A stretch of 5,926 nucleotides of DNA from an uncultured beta proteobacterium (GTDB taxonomy: Bacteria; Pseudomonadota; Gammaproteobacteria; Burkholderiales; Burkholderiaceae_C): contig CAILKA010000109.1 of the NCBI GenBank assembly GCA_903834645.1, forward strand, positions 1 through 5,926. The letters run 5' to 3'. The notes under the pieces were generated by a model. That model was not told where the DNA came from. It ran no database searches and was given only the letters and a program-made list of their open reading frames with translations. This document shows, one piece after another, positions 1-5,926 of the stretch; positions within the stretch are counted from its first letter, which is position 1; every line of letters starts with the position of its first letter. Made by a program: the position numbers and the translations under genes.

Positions 1-914
1 AGCAGGTCCAGCAGCATGCGCGTCTCGCCACCTGCACCAGGGGAGGCCAAGTACCGACGGACAGCCGCAACGATCCCAACCACCAGCGCCAGCCCCAATC
101 CCCCGACGATCGCCAAGACGAGACCCTTGCCGTAAAGGCGATAGAACGCGGCGCCCGCCGGTTCGAAGGTAAAGGTCTGACCGCCGAAGCTTGCATGGGC
201 GTGCTGCAACCGCTTGAACCGCGCATGGGCCCAGGGCAGCAGCAGGGCCAGTACCACGGTGGCCCCCATCTGCCAGTTCGTGGGCGCCCCGGCTGCGGCC
301 AGCGCGGTGCCCAGCGTCCACACCACCAGCAGCGGCACGCACACCAGGTAGACCTCGCGCCGAGGCGCGTGAAAGCTGAAGCGCAGGCCCCGCCAGCTGC
401 TGTTGGCGAGCTTGAAGCGCTGGGCACCGGCGAAGAGCACCGGCCCGGCCACCAGCATCAGCCCGAGCACCCCGAAGCCGAGCCACAGCGAGATGTCGAA
501 GGACCAGGTCCACAGCGCCAGCAAGCCGAGTGCGAGCACACGTCCGAGCAGGATGCGCCAGGGGTCCCCGTGGTAGTCGAAGCGGTCGCCCAGCAGCGAG
601 GTGTGCTGCGCGAACCAGCGCGCCTTGCGCACCTTGGCCCAGGCCGAGTACACGCCCAGCGTGAGCAGCGTCAGCAGCAAGTTAACGACCCAGATGCGGA
701 AGTACTCCGACCCCGTTCCGTCGAAGACGAGCCGGGCGCGAAAGACCGGTTCGGGTGCTGGCGGTGCCGGCGGCTTGCACAGGAGCTCGCGCCTGAGCGG
801 CCCGTCCTCGAGGTCTTCGGCCAGGCTGCGCCCGCGCCCGCCTGCGGGCGCGGAGCCAGGTGCCGCTTCCCGCTCTTCGGGCGGGTGAATCAGCGCTGGA
901 TCGGGCGTCGACAT
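1..914 (-). CDS. DUF898 (YjgN-like) multi-pass inner-membrane protein, 3' end outside window
   Basis: The frame is open from an ATG at 914 to the window edge (304 codons, no stop reached), so the C-terminus is missing. Residues 1-56 are a hydrophilic, Pro/Glu-rich, presumably cytoplasmic tail ending in a proline-rich linker (about 48-56). Residues 62-125 match the start of the DUF898/YjgN family: an F-D-G-T-G-x-E-Y-F-R-I-W segment, then VVNLLLTLLTLGVYSAWAKV, then a G-x-x-F-x-Y-H-G segment. Hydrophobic stretches at about 74-92, 126-141, 143-162, 188-207, 214-228 and 265-284 are likely membrane helices. The function of the family is unknown; E. coli YjgN is an uncharacterised membrane protein. 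The gene starts 14 bases after the peptidase stop, with a GGAG ribosome site 10 bases before the ATG, so it is probably the last or near-last gene of the operon. In related genomes a YjgN-type gene is often next to a membrane M48 peptidase, which could lie just outside the window; that is recollection, not visible here. Confidence 0.88.
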   Translation of the reverse strand, partial: MSTPDPALIHPPEEREAAPGSAPAGGRGRSLAEDLEDGPLRRELLCKPPAPPAPEPVFRARLVFDGTGSEYFRIWVVNLLLTLLTLGVYSAWAKVRKARWFAQHTSLLGDRFDYHGDPWRILLGRVLALGLLALWTWSFDISLWLGFGVLGLMLVAGPVLFAGAQRFKLANSSWRGLRFSFHAPRREVYLVCVPLLVVWTLGTALAAAGAPTNWQMGATVVLALLLPWAHARFKRLQHAHASFGGQTFTFEPAGAAFYRLYGKGLVLAIVGGLGLALVVGIVAAVRRYLASPGAGGETRMLLDL

Positions 915-922
915 GACCCGTG

Positions 923-928
923 CTCTCC
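923..928 (-). promoter_or_regulatory. Ribosome binding site of the DUF898 gene
   Basis: On the minus strand GGAGAG directly follows the peptidase TAG stop; the GGAG core lies 10 bases before the ATG at 914. It supports that ATG and suggests that ribosomes ending on the peptidase gene can restart here. Confidence 0.6.
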
Positions 929-1837
929 CTACTCCATCGGCGGCAGCAGCGCCTCCTGCAGCACTGCGCGCCGTTCCCGGAAATCAGGCACCACCGACCC
1001 CACCACTTCCCAGAAACGCGGGCTGTGGTCCATCACGCGCAGGTGCGCAAGCTCGTGCGCCACCACGTAGTCGATGACCGGCAGCGCGAAGTGCACGAGC
1101 CGCCAGTTCAGCCGCACCGAGCCGTCGGCCGACGCGCTGCCCCAGCGCGTGGCCGCCGAGCTCAGCGCCAGGCGCCGCACCTGCACGCCGAGCTCGCGCG
1201 CGTAGTGCGCGCAGCGCTCCTCGAAGATGCGCCGGGCCTGGCGCTGCAGCCAGCCCTGCACGGCCTCGCGCACCTGCTCGGCCGCCGCGCCGTGCGGCAG
1301 GCCCACGTGCAGCGTCAGGCGCGGCACGCCGGGCAGGGCCTGCGCGTCGGTGTGCAGCACCACGCCGGTGGTTCGGGGGTCGAGCACCAGGATCACGGTC
1401 TCGCCGAGGAAGGGCACGCTCGCGCCGTCGCCCCACTCGATGCGGGCCTGCGCCAGGCGCCGCGCGCGCTCTTCCTGCTCGTGCAGCTTGCGCACGATCC
1501 AGGCCGCCTTCTCGCGCAGTGCCGCCTCGATCGCGGCCGAGCCCGTCCAGCGCGGCGCGCTCACCGCCAGGCCATCGGGCCCGATGACGAAGCCGATGCT
1601 GCGCCGGCGCGCACGGCGCAGCTCGAAGCCCACGCGGCAGCCCTGCAGCATCAACTCGTGGCTGGCGCGGGGGTGGCGGAACTCGCGGGTGGCTGGCTCC
1701 GCGCGGGCGGGAGCCGGCCTCGCGGCGGGGTGACTCGGTGCGGCCATCACGGGAGGCTCGGACACGGTGACGGCTGACCCGCCGTCACAGAAGAGCGACA
1801 GTTGCTCAGGCTGGGGAGGAAGTGGCGACACGGCCAT
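929..1837 (-). CDS. YgjP/SprT-like zinc metallopeptidase (DUF45, M48-type naming) with N-terminal clamp-binding-like motif
   Basis: A 302-residue protein. The C-terminal half is a YgjP-like metallopeptidase domain: the R-W-G-S segment at 231-234, a L-N-W-R-L segment at 243-247, then Y-V-V-A-HELAH with the zinc motif HExxH at 261-265 and a third likely ligand His271 in a D-H-S-P-R-F-W segment. E262 would be the catalytic base. Family members are cytosolic; physiological substrates are poorly known. The first ~55 residues are an extra, low-complexity Ala/Pro-rich tail not present in short homologues such as E. coli YgjP (about 167 residues), and it contains QLSLF at residues 12-16. The ATG at 1837 is the first start after the plsC stop, 12 bases away and in the same frame; it has no clear Shine-Dalgarno, so translation probably depends on termination of plsC. 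A later start at Met31 (1747) would remove the QLSLF motif and also lacks a good ribosome site. No signal peptide or membrane helix is seen. Confidence 0.9.
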   Translation of the reverse strand: MAVSPLPPQPEQLSLFCDGGSAVTVSEPPVMAAPSHPAARPAPARAEPATREFRHPRASHELMLQGCRVGFELRRARRRSIGFVIGPDGLAVSAPRWTGSAAIEAALREKAAWIVRKLHEQEERARRLAQARIEWGDGASVPFLGETVILVLDPRTTGVVLHTDAQALPGVPRLTLHVGLPHGAAAEQVREAVQGWLQRQARRIFEERCAHYARELGVQVRRLALSSAATRWGSASADGSVRLNWRLVHFALPVIDYVVAHELAHLRVMDHSPRFWEVVGSVVPDFRERRAVLQEALLPPME

Positions 1838-1849
1838 GCAGGCCGCAGT

Positions 1850-2638
1850 CTAGGGCCTGCGCGCCTCGGGCGTCGACGCGGGGTAGGCCTCGGGATCCAG
1901 GCGCCGCATTTCCGCCTCGATCCAGGCCTCGACTTCGCGCATCAGTTCCTCGGGGTCGCGCCCGGCGCTCGGGATGGGCCGGCCGATGCTCACCGGGATC
2001 ACGCCCGGGCGCAGCAGGAAGCTCTTGCGTGGCCAGCAGCGCGCCGAGGCCACGGCGATCGGCACGATGGGCACGCCAGTGGTCGCCGCCAGGCGCGAGG
2101 CGCCCGTCTTGTAGCTGCCTTGCTCGCCACGCGGGATGCGCGTGCCCTCGGGGAACATGATCACCCACACGCCCTCGGCAAACAGGCGCCGCCCCTGCTC
2201 GGCTACCCGGTTCCAGGCCTCGGTGCGGCGGCTGCGGTCGATGTGCACCATGTCCAGCCGCCCCATCGCCCAGCCGAAGAAGGGGATGCGCAGCAGCTCG
2301 CGCTTGAACACGTAGGCCAGCGGGTGCGGCATCAGCGTGGGAAAGAAGAAGGTCTCCCAGGTCGATTGGTGCTTGGGCGCCAGCAGCACCGCCGAGCGCG
2401 CGTCCTGAGCCGTGGGCACGTGCTCCAGGCCCTGCACCTGCGCGCGCACGCCGCAGATCACGCGCGCGCCCCAGATCGAGGCGCGCAGCCATTGCACCGC
2501 CACCCAGTAGAGCCTGGGCCCGCGCCAGACGATGGACGCCAGCAGCACCACCACCGCCCAGGGCACGACCGTGACGATCAGGAAGACGAGGTACAGCGCC
2601 GAGCGCAGCGCGCAGCCGAGCCAGACGAGCGCACTCAC
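1850..2638 (-). CDS. plsC: 1-acyl-sn-glycerol-3-phosphate acyltransferase (PlsC-type lysophospholipid acyltransferase)
   Basis: A 262-residue protein of the usual size for the family (E. coli PlsC is 245). It should transfer an acyl chain to lysophosphatidic acid to give phosphatidic acid at the inner face of the cytoplasmic membrane. One or two hydrophobic segments at about 12-38 anchor the N-terminus. The acyltransferase motifs follow in order: block I K-H-Q-S-T-W-E-T with catalytic His90, block II around I133-D134-R135, block III FPEGTR at 162-167 (phosphate binding), and block IV V-P-I-V-P at 189-193. Block I is H-x4-E (Glu95) rather than the textbook H-x4-D; as I recall, KHQSxWET is a common variant in proteobacterial relatives, so activity is expected. 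The start is GTG, sharing four bases (GTGA) with the gmhB stop, which implies translational coupling. Because genomes often hold several PlsC paralogues, the exact substrate is uncertain. Confidence 0.92.
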   Translation of the reverse strand: MSALVWLGCALRSALYLVFLIVTVVPWAVVVLLASIVWRGPRLYWVAVQWLRASIWGARVICGVRAQVQGLEHVPTAQDARSAVLLAPKHQSTWETFFFPTLMPHPLAYVFKRELLRIPFFGWAMGRLDMVHIDRSRRTEAWNRVAEQGRRLFAEGVWVIMFPEGTRIPRGEQGSYKTGASRLAATTGVPIVPIAVASARCWPRKSFLLRPGVIPVSIGRPIPSAGRDPEELMREVEAWIEAEMRRLDPEAYPASTPEARRP

Positions 2639-3213
2639 GGGGCCACCCCCGGGCTCGCCGCTTCCGTGCGCAGCAGATGCTCGGCAAAGCCCGCCAGGTC
2701 GCGGTGCACCCGCGTGCCCGGCACCTCGTGCAACATGGCCTGCAACTGCGCTTCGTCCAGGTGCGCGGCGCGCCCGCTCATCACGAGGTGCGGCGGGCAG
2801 CCCGCGGCACGCGCAGCCAGCAGGTCACGCAGCGTGTCGCTCACCACCGGCACCTGGCGCAGATCCACCCCGTAGCGACGGCCCACGTCGAGCATCATGC
2901 CCGGCAGGGGCTTGCGGCACTCGCAGTGCTCCTCCGGAGCATGGGGGCAGAAGAAGACAGCGTCGATGCGTCCGCCCACACGCTGCGCACAGCGGATCAT
3001 GTGAGCGTGAACGGCATTGACCGAAGCCATGTCGATCATGCCGCGGCCAATGCCGGCCTGATTGGTCGCCACCACCACATGCCAGCCGGCCTGATTCAGG
3101 CGCGCCACGGCCTCCAGCGCGCCGCGCAACGGCTGCCACTCCTCGGGCGACTTGACGTGGTCGTCCCGGTACTCGTTGAGGATGCCGTCGCGCCCGAGGA
3201 TGATCAGCTTCAC
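2635..3213 (-). CDS. gmhB: GmhB-family HAD phosphatase (D,D-heptose 1,7-bisphosphate phosphatase), nucleophile Asp replaced by Gly
   Basis: A 192-residue protein, full length for GmhB (191 in E. coli), which removes the 7-phosphate from D-glycero-D-manno-heptose 1,7-bisphosphate in the cytoplasmic ADP-heptose pathway for lipopolysaccharide core. Motifs kept: Asp9 of HAD motif I (general acid), T-N-Q at 50-52 (motif II), the zinc loop C89-x-H91...C97-x-C99 followed by R100-K101-P102, and the acidic motif IV D126 and D130. The first aspartate of motif I, which forms the phospho-enzyme in HAD phosphatases, is not there: the segment reads L-G-R-D-G with Gly7 (codon GGG) where E. coli has L-D-R-D-G. 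Tyr15 stands where E. coli GmhB has an Asp two residues after the motif I Asn, and Ser125 replaces the Gly before the motif IV Asp. The fold is clear but phosphatase activity is doubtful. Start is GTG with an AGGA site 10 bases upstream; no earlier in-frame start was seen in the spacer. The last four bases are shared with plsC. Confidence 0.9.
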   Translation of the reverse strand: MKLIILGRDGILNEYRDDHVKSPEEWQPLRGALEAVARLNQAGWHVVVATNQAGIGRGMIDMASVNAVHAHMIRCAQRVGGRIDAVFFCPHAPEEHCECRKPLPGMMLDVGRRYGVDLRQVPVVSDTLRDLLAARAAGCPPHLVMSGRAAHLDEAQLQAMLHEVPGTRVHRDLAGFAEHLLRTEAASPGVAP

Positions 3214-3223
3214 GGCCGTGGAG

Positions 3224-3227
3224 TCCT
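3224..3227 (-). promoter_or_regulatory. Ribosome binding site supporting the gmhB GTG start
   Basis: AGGA on the minus strand lies 10 bases before the GTG at 3213, inside the 58-base spacer between glyS and gmhB. I saw no stem-loop with a T-run in that spacer and no convincing -35/-10 pair, so transcription probably runs through from glyS. Confidence 0.5.
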
Positions 3228-3271
3228 GTATCGGAAGGGGATGTCGTGCGCGATGGCCACCTCGCCGCGCC

Positions 3272-5392
3272 TCAGCCCGCCAGGCGCGACAGGTCGGCCA
3301 CCTGGTTCATCGCCGTGTGCAGGGCGCGCAGCAGCGCCAGCCGGTTCGCGCGCAGGGCCGCGTCCTCCGCGTTCACCATCACGGCGTCGAAAAAGGCATC
3401 CACCGGTGCCTTCAGCGCGGCCAGTTCGCACAGCGAGGCCGTGAGATCGCCCGCGGCGCGCGCCGCCTGGGCGCGCGGCCCGGCCTCGGCAAGGGCCACC
3501 CACAGCGCACGCTCGGCCGGCTCGACGAGCCGGGTGGGGTCCACGTCAGTCGTGGGAGCGTCGTCGGACTTGCGCAGGATGTTGCCCACGCGCTTGTTGG
3601 CCGCCGCCAGCGCGGGCGCCTCGGGCAACGCAGCGAAGGCGCGCACGGCTGCGAGCCTGGCCGGCAGGCCGGCCCATACATCGGGGCGCAGCGCCAGCAC
3701 GGCCTCGACCTCGCGCGCGCTCGAGCCCTGCTCGCGCAGCCAGCCTGCCAGCCGGTCGTCCAGGAAGCGCAGCACCTCGGCCTGGGCCGCCCCATGCCCG
3801 GCCGGGAAGGCCGCAAAGGCCTCGTGCACGAGGGCGGGCACCGCCAGCGGCAGCGCGCGCTCCACCAGCATGCGCACCACGCCCAGCGCATGGCGACGCA
3901 GCGCGAAAGGATCCTTCTCGCCCGTGGGCAGCTGCCCGATGCCGAAAAGGCCGGCCAGCGTCTCGAGCTTGTCGGCCAGCGCCACCACCAGGCCCACCTC
4001 GCCGCGCGGCAGCGCGTCGCCCGCGAATCGCGGCTTGTAGTGGTCCTCGATGGCATCGGCCACCGCCTCGCGCAGCCCGTCGTGCCGCGCGTAGTACGCG
4101 CCCATGATGCCCTGCAGCTCCGGGAACTCGCCCACCATGTCGGTGAGCAGGTCGGCCTTGGCCAGGGTGGCCGCCTCCTCCGCCAGGTCGGCCAGCACGA
4201 GGCCCCCGAGCTGCTGCCCGATGGCCCGGGCGATCGCGCGCACGCGCTGCACGCGCTCGCCCTGGGTGCCCAGCTGCCCGTGATAGACGACACGGCCGAG
4301 CTCGGGCAGGCGCGAGGCCAGCGTGCGCTTGCGGTCCTGGTCGAAGAAGAACTTGGCGTCTGCCAGGCGCGGCCGCACCACGCGCTCGTTGCCACCGATC
4401 ACGCCGGACGGATCGGCGGGCCGCACGTTGCTCACCACGAGGAAGCGGTTCGTCAGCCGTCCGCCCGCGTCGAGCAGCGGGAAGTACTTCTGGTTGGCCT
4501 TCATCGTGAGGATCAGGCACTCCTGCGGCACGGCCAGGAACTCCTCCTCGAAACGGCAGGTGAGCACGTGCGGGCGCTCCACGAGCGCCGTCACTTCTTC
4601 CAGCAGGGCGTCGTCCTGCACCGGCCGCAGCCCTTCACGGTGCGCGGCCTCGGCGAGTTGGCGCTCGATCTCGGCGCGCCGAATATCGAACGAGGCGATG
4701 ACCGCGCCCTGCTCGGCCAGCACGCGCTCGTAGTCGGTGGCCGAGGCCAGTTCGAGCATCTCCGAGGCCGCCTCGAAGCGGTGACCGTGCGTGCAGCGCC
4801 CCGCCTGCAGCCCAAGGAGGGCCACCGGCACCACCTCCGAGCCGTGCAGCGCCACGAGCCCGTGGGCCGGGCGCACGAAGTCCACGCTCGTCCAGCCGTC
4901 GGCCAACTGGTAGCGCATCATCTTGGGGATCGGCAGGCGGGCAACCGCCTCTTCCAGCGCCTGCTGCAAACCGGTGGCCAGCGTCGCCCCGGGCTGCACC
5001 GTGTCCAGGTACAGAAGCTCGGACTTGCCCTCGACGACACGCCGCAGCCCGGCTGCGGCCGAGGCCTCGAAACCGAGTGCGGCAAGCTTCTTGAGCAACG
5101 CCGCGCTCGGCTGCCCCTGGGCATCGAGCCCCACGGCCACTGGCATCAGCTTGTGCGAAACCGGCCGGTCGGGCGCCTGGGCACGCACCGCGCCCACGCG
5201 CGCGGCCAGGCGGCGCGGCGAGGCGTAGATCTCCAGACCCGCTTCGGCCTCACACAGCGCGCGCGCACGCAGCCCCTCGCGCAGGGCTTCGCCCCAGGCC
5301 TCGCCAAGCTTGCGCAGCGACTTGGGCGGCAGCTCCTCGACGAAGAGCTCCACCAGCAGTGCGCGAACGGCACCAGACAGCGTGGCGTCCAT
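3272..5392 (-). CDS. glyS: Glycyl-tRNA synthetase beta subunit
   Basis: A 706-residue protein (E. coli GlyS 689), complete. It is the tRNA-binding partner of the alpha subunit in the bacterial alpha2-beta2 glycyl-tRNA synthetase, which charges tRNA-Gly in the cytoplasm. Family landmarks in order: L-F-V-E-E-L-P-P-K at 16-24; P-I-P-K-M-M-R at 154-160; D-F-V-R-P-A-H-G at 171-178; M-K-A-N-Q-K-Y-F-P at 297-305; N-E-R-V-V-R-P-R-L-A-D-A at 335-346 followed by F-F-F-D; Y-A-R-H-D-G at 434-439; R-F-A-G-D at 455-459; the central HD-like region with A-D-K-L-E-T-L-A-G at 473-481 and G-E-K-D-P-F-A-L-R-R at 491-500; and the C-terminal anticodon-binding helical domain with A-A-A-N-K-R-V-x-N-I-L at 596-606 and V-D-A-F-F-D-x-V-M-V at 664-673. 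I chose ATG at 5392 over a frame opening 30 residues earlier: homologues begin just before the L-V-E segment, a good ribosome site precedes this ATG, and the longer form would run deep into glyQ. Confidence 0.97.
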   Translation of the reverse strand: MDATLSGAVRALLVELFVEELPPKSLRKLGEAWGEALREGLRARALCEAEAGLEIYASPRRLAARVGAVRAQAPDRPVSHKLMPVAVGLDAQGQPSAALLKKLAALGFEASAAAGLRRVVEGKSELLYLDTVQPGATLATGLQQALEEAVARLPIPKMMRYQLADGWTSVDFVRPAHGLVALHGSEVVPVALLGLQAGRCTHGHRFEAASEMLELASATDYERVLAEQGAVIASFDIRRAEIERQLAEAAHREGLRPVQDDALLEEVTALVERPHVLTCRFEEEFLAVPQECLILTMKANQKYFPLLDAGGRLTNRFLVVSNVRPADPSGVIGGNERVVRPRLADAKFFFDQDRKRTLASRLPELGRVVYHGQLGTQGERVQRVRAIARAIGQQLGGLVLADLAEEAATLAKADLLTDMVGEFPELQGIMGAYYARHDGLREAVADAIEDHYKPRFAGDALPRGEVGLVVALADKLETLAGLFGIGQLPTGEKDPFALRRHALGVVRMLVERALPLAVPALVHEAFAAFPAGHGAAQAEVLRFLDDRLAGWLREQGSSAREVEAVLALRPDVWAGLPARLAAVRAFAALPEAPALAAANKRVGNILRKSDDAPTTDVDPTRLVEPAERALWVALAEAGPRAQAARAAGDLTASLCELAALKAPVDAFFDAVMVNAEDAALRANRLALLRALHTAMNQVADLSRLAG

Positions 5393-5394
5393 GC

Positions 5395-5926
5395 TCAGGC
5401 CCCTTTCCCGGCCGAAGCGGCCTCGCGTGCAGCCTCGCGTGCAGCTGTCTGCGCGAGCTGCGCCTGCACGGCCTGCGCCCACTCGCGCGGGGCCATCGGA
5501 AAGCCCAGCCGGGCCCGGCTCTCCAGGTAGCTCTGCGCGACGCTGCGCGCCAGCGCGCGGATGCGGCCGATGTAGGCCGCGCGCTCGGTCACGCTGATCG
5601 CGCCGCGCGCGTCGAGCAGGTTGAAGGCGTGTGCAGCCTTGAGCACCTGCTCATAGGCCGGCAGGGCCAGCTGCTCGTTCATCAGCCGGCGCGCCGTCTT
5701 CTCGTATGCCGAGAAGGCCGAGAACAGGAACTCGACATCGCTGTGCTCAAAGTTGTAGGTGCTCTGCTCGACCTCGTTCTGATGGTAGACGTCGCGGTAG
5801 CTCAGGCCTTCGGTCCACACGAGGTCATAGACGTTGTCCACGCCCTGCAGGTACATCGCCAGCCGCTCCAGCCCGTAGGTGATCTCGCCGGTGATGGGCT
5901 TGCAGTCGATACCGCCGACCTGCTGG
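5395..5926 (-). CDS. glyQ: Glycyl-tRNA synthetase alpha subunit, C-terminal part (5' end outside window)
   Basis: The frame enters at the right edge and holds 176 codons before a TGA at 5395-5397; roughly 140 N-terminal residues of a ~300-residue protein are missing. This is the catalytic subunit that forms glycyl-adenylate. The visible part starts with Q-Q-V-G-G-I-D-C-K-P, followed by class II motif 3, G-E-I-T-Y-G-L-E-R-L-A-M-Y, with the ATP-binding arginine. It continues with the family segments V-D-N-V-Y-D-L-V-W, H-Q-N-E-V-E-Q-S-T-Y-N-F-E, A-H-A-F-N-L-L-D-A-R-G-A-I-S-V-T-E-R and the L-G-F-P-M end of the conserved domain. After that there is a tail of about 37 residues, rich in Ala/Arg/Glu, longer than in E. 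coli and containing a short tandem repeat. glyS follows after 2 bases, so the two subunits are translationally coupled, in keeping with equal stoichiometry. Confidence 0.97.
   Translation of the reverse strand, partial: QQVGGIDCKPITGEITYGLERLAMYLQGVDNVYDLVWTEGLSYRDVYHQNEVEQSTYNFEHSDVEFLFSAFSAYEKTARRLMNEQLALPAYEQVLKAAHAFNLLDARGAISVTERAAYIGRIRALARSVAQSYLESRARLGFPMAPREWAQAVQAQLAQTAAREAAREAASAGKGA
5400..5405 (-). promoter_or_regulatory. Ribosome binding site deciding the glyS start
   Basis: AAGGGG on the minus strand, within the last codons of glyQ, ends 7 bases before the ATG at 5392. It is the main reason, together with homology, for rejecting the longer upstream frame of glyS. Confidence 0.65.
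5420..5443. repeat. Perfect 12-bp tandem duplication in the glyQ tail
   Basis: The unit gcctcgcgtgca occurs twice in direct succession (5420-5431 and 5432-5443). Being a multiple of three it keeps the frame and yields A-A-R-E twice in the C-terminal tail of GlyQ, outside the conserved domain. It looks like a replication-slippage duplication in a tolerant region. Confidence 0.85.

Noticed and set aside
1806..2687. A 293-codon minus-strand frame overlapping plsC
   Set aside because: It is another frame of the same DNA, Ala/Arg/Gly-rich with no domain; the plsC frame carries all four acyltransferase motifs.
195..2875. Several plus-strand open frames of 160-357 codons (for example 195-1070, 920-1777, 1802-2875)
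   Set aside because: All lie opposite well-supported minus-strand genes, have low-complexity Arg/His/Ala compositions and no family motifs.
3214..3271. Possible terminator or promoter in the 58-base glyS-gmhB spacer
   Set aside because: Only short GC-rich self-complementarity (around TGGCCA) with no T-run, and no recognisable -35/-10 pair; only the AGGA ribosome site can be supported.
5393..5482. A 30-residue N-terminal extension of GlyS
   Set aside because: The extension lies inside glyQ coding sequence, is low-complexity, and is not expected from homologues; a better start with a ribosome site exists at 5392.
3152..5530. A 792-codon open frame on the plus strand, antisense to glyS and part of gmhB and glyQ
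   Set aside because: Its product is Arg/His/Gln/Gly-rich with no recognisable domain, and it mirrors the codon pattern of a high-GC gene on the other strand. The minus-strand GlyS match is unambiguous, so this is a shadow frame.
1..5926. Mobile elements, CRISPR arrays, tRNA or other RNA genes, and horizontally acquired islands
   Set aside because: No inverted-repeat ends, transposase motifs, regularly spaced repeats or tRNA-like folds were seen, and base composition is even throughout the six genes.

Overview
The window is a gene-dense, high-GC stretch with every credible gene on the minus strand. Read in the direction of transcription (right to left) the order is glyQ (5' part outside the window), glyS, gmhB, a plsC-type acyltransferase, a YgjP/SprT-like zinc metallopeptidase, and a DUF898 (YjgN-like) membrane protein (3' part outside the window). 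Split glycyl-tRNA synthetase subunits followed by gmhB and plsC are typical, from general knowledge, of betaproteobacteria of the order Burkholderiales. The GC content and protein sequences suit a Comamonadaceae-like organism, but genus cannot be assigned from the sequence alone.

Layout: glyQ ends at 5395 and glyS starts 2 bases later. glyS ends at 3272, and a 58-base spacer leads to gmhB (GTG start, 3213). gmhB and plsC overlap by four bases (GTGA). plsC and the peptidase gene are separated by 12 bases and are in the same reading frame. The peptidase and DUF898 genes are separated by 14 bases. No terminator or convincing promoter was seen between them, so one transcript starting upstream of glyQ is the simplest reading. 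There is no gene-free stretch longer than 58 bases, and I saw no RNA genes, insertion sequences or CRISPR.

Functionally the cluster mixes translation (charging of tRNA-Gly), envelope synthesis (heptose for lipopolysaccharide, phosphatidic acid synthesis) and two poorly characterised proteins. It is mostly housekeeping, and I do not see a new multi-gene system. Two details stand out. The GmhB protein lacks the aspartate that acts as nucleophile in this phosphatase family (Gly7 in its place), while its other motifs are kept. The SprT-like peptidase carries an N-terminal QLSLF, an exact match to the consensus peptide that binds the DNA polymerase sliding clamp, which recalls the PCNA-binding motif of the eukaryotic SprT relative SPRTN.
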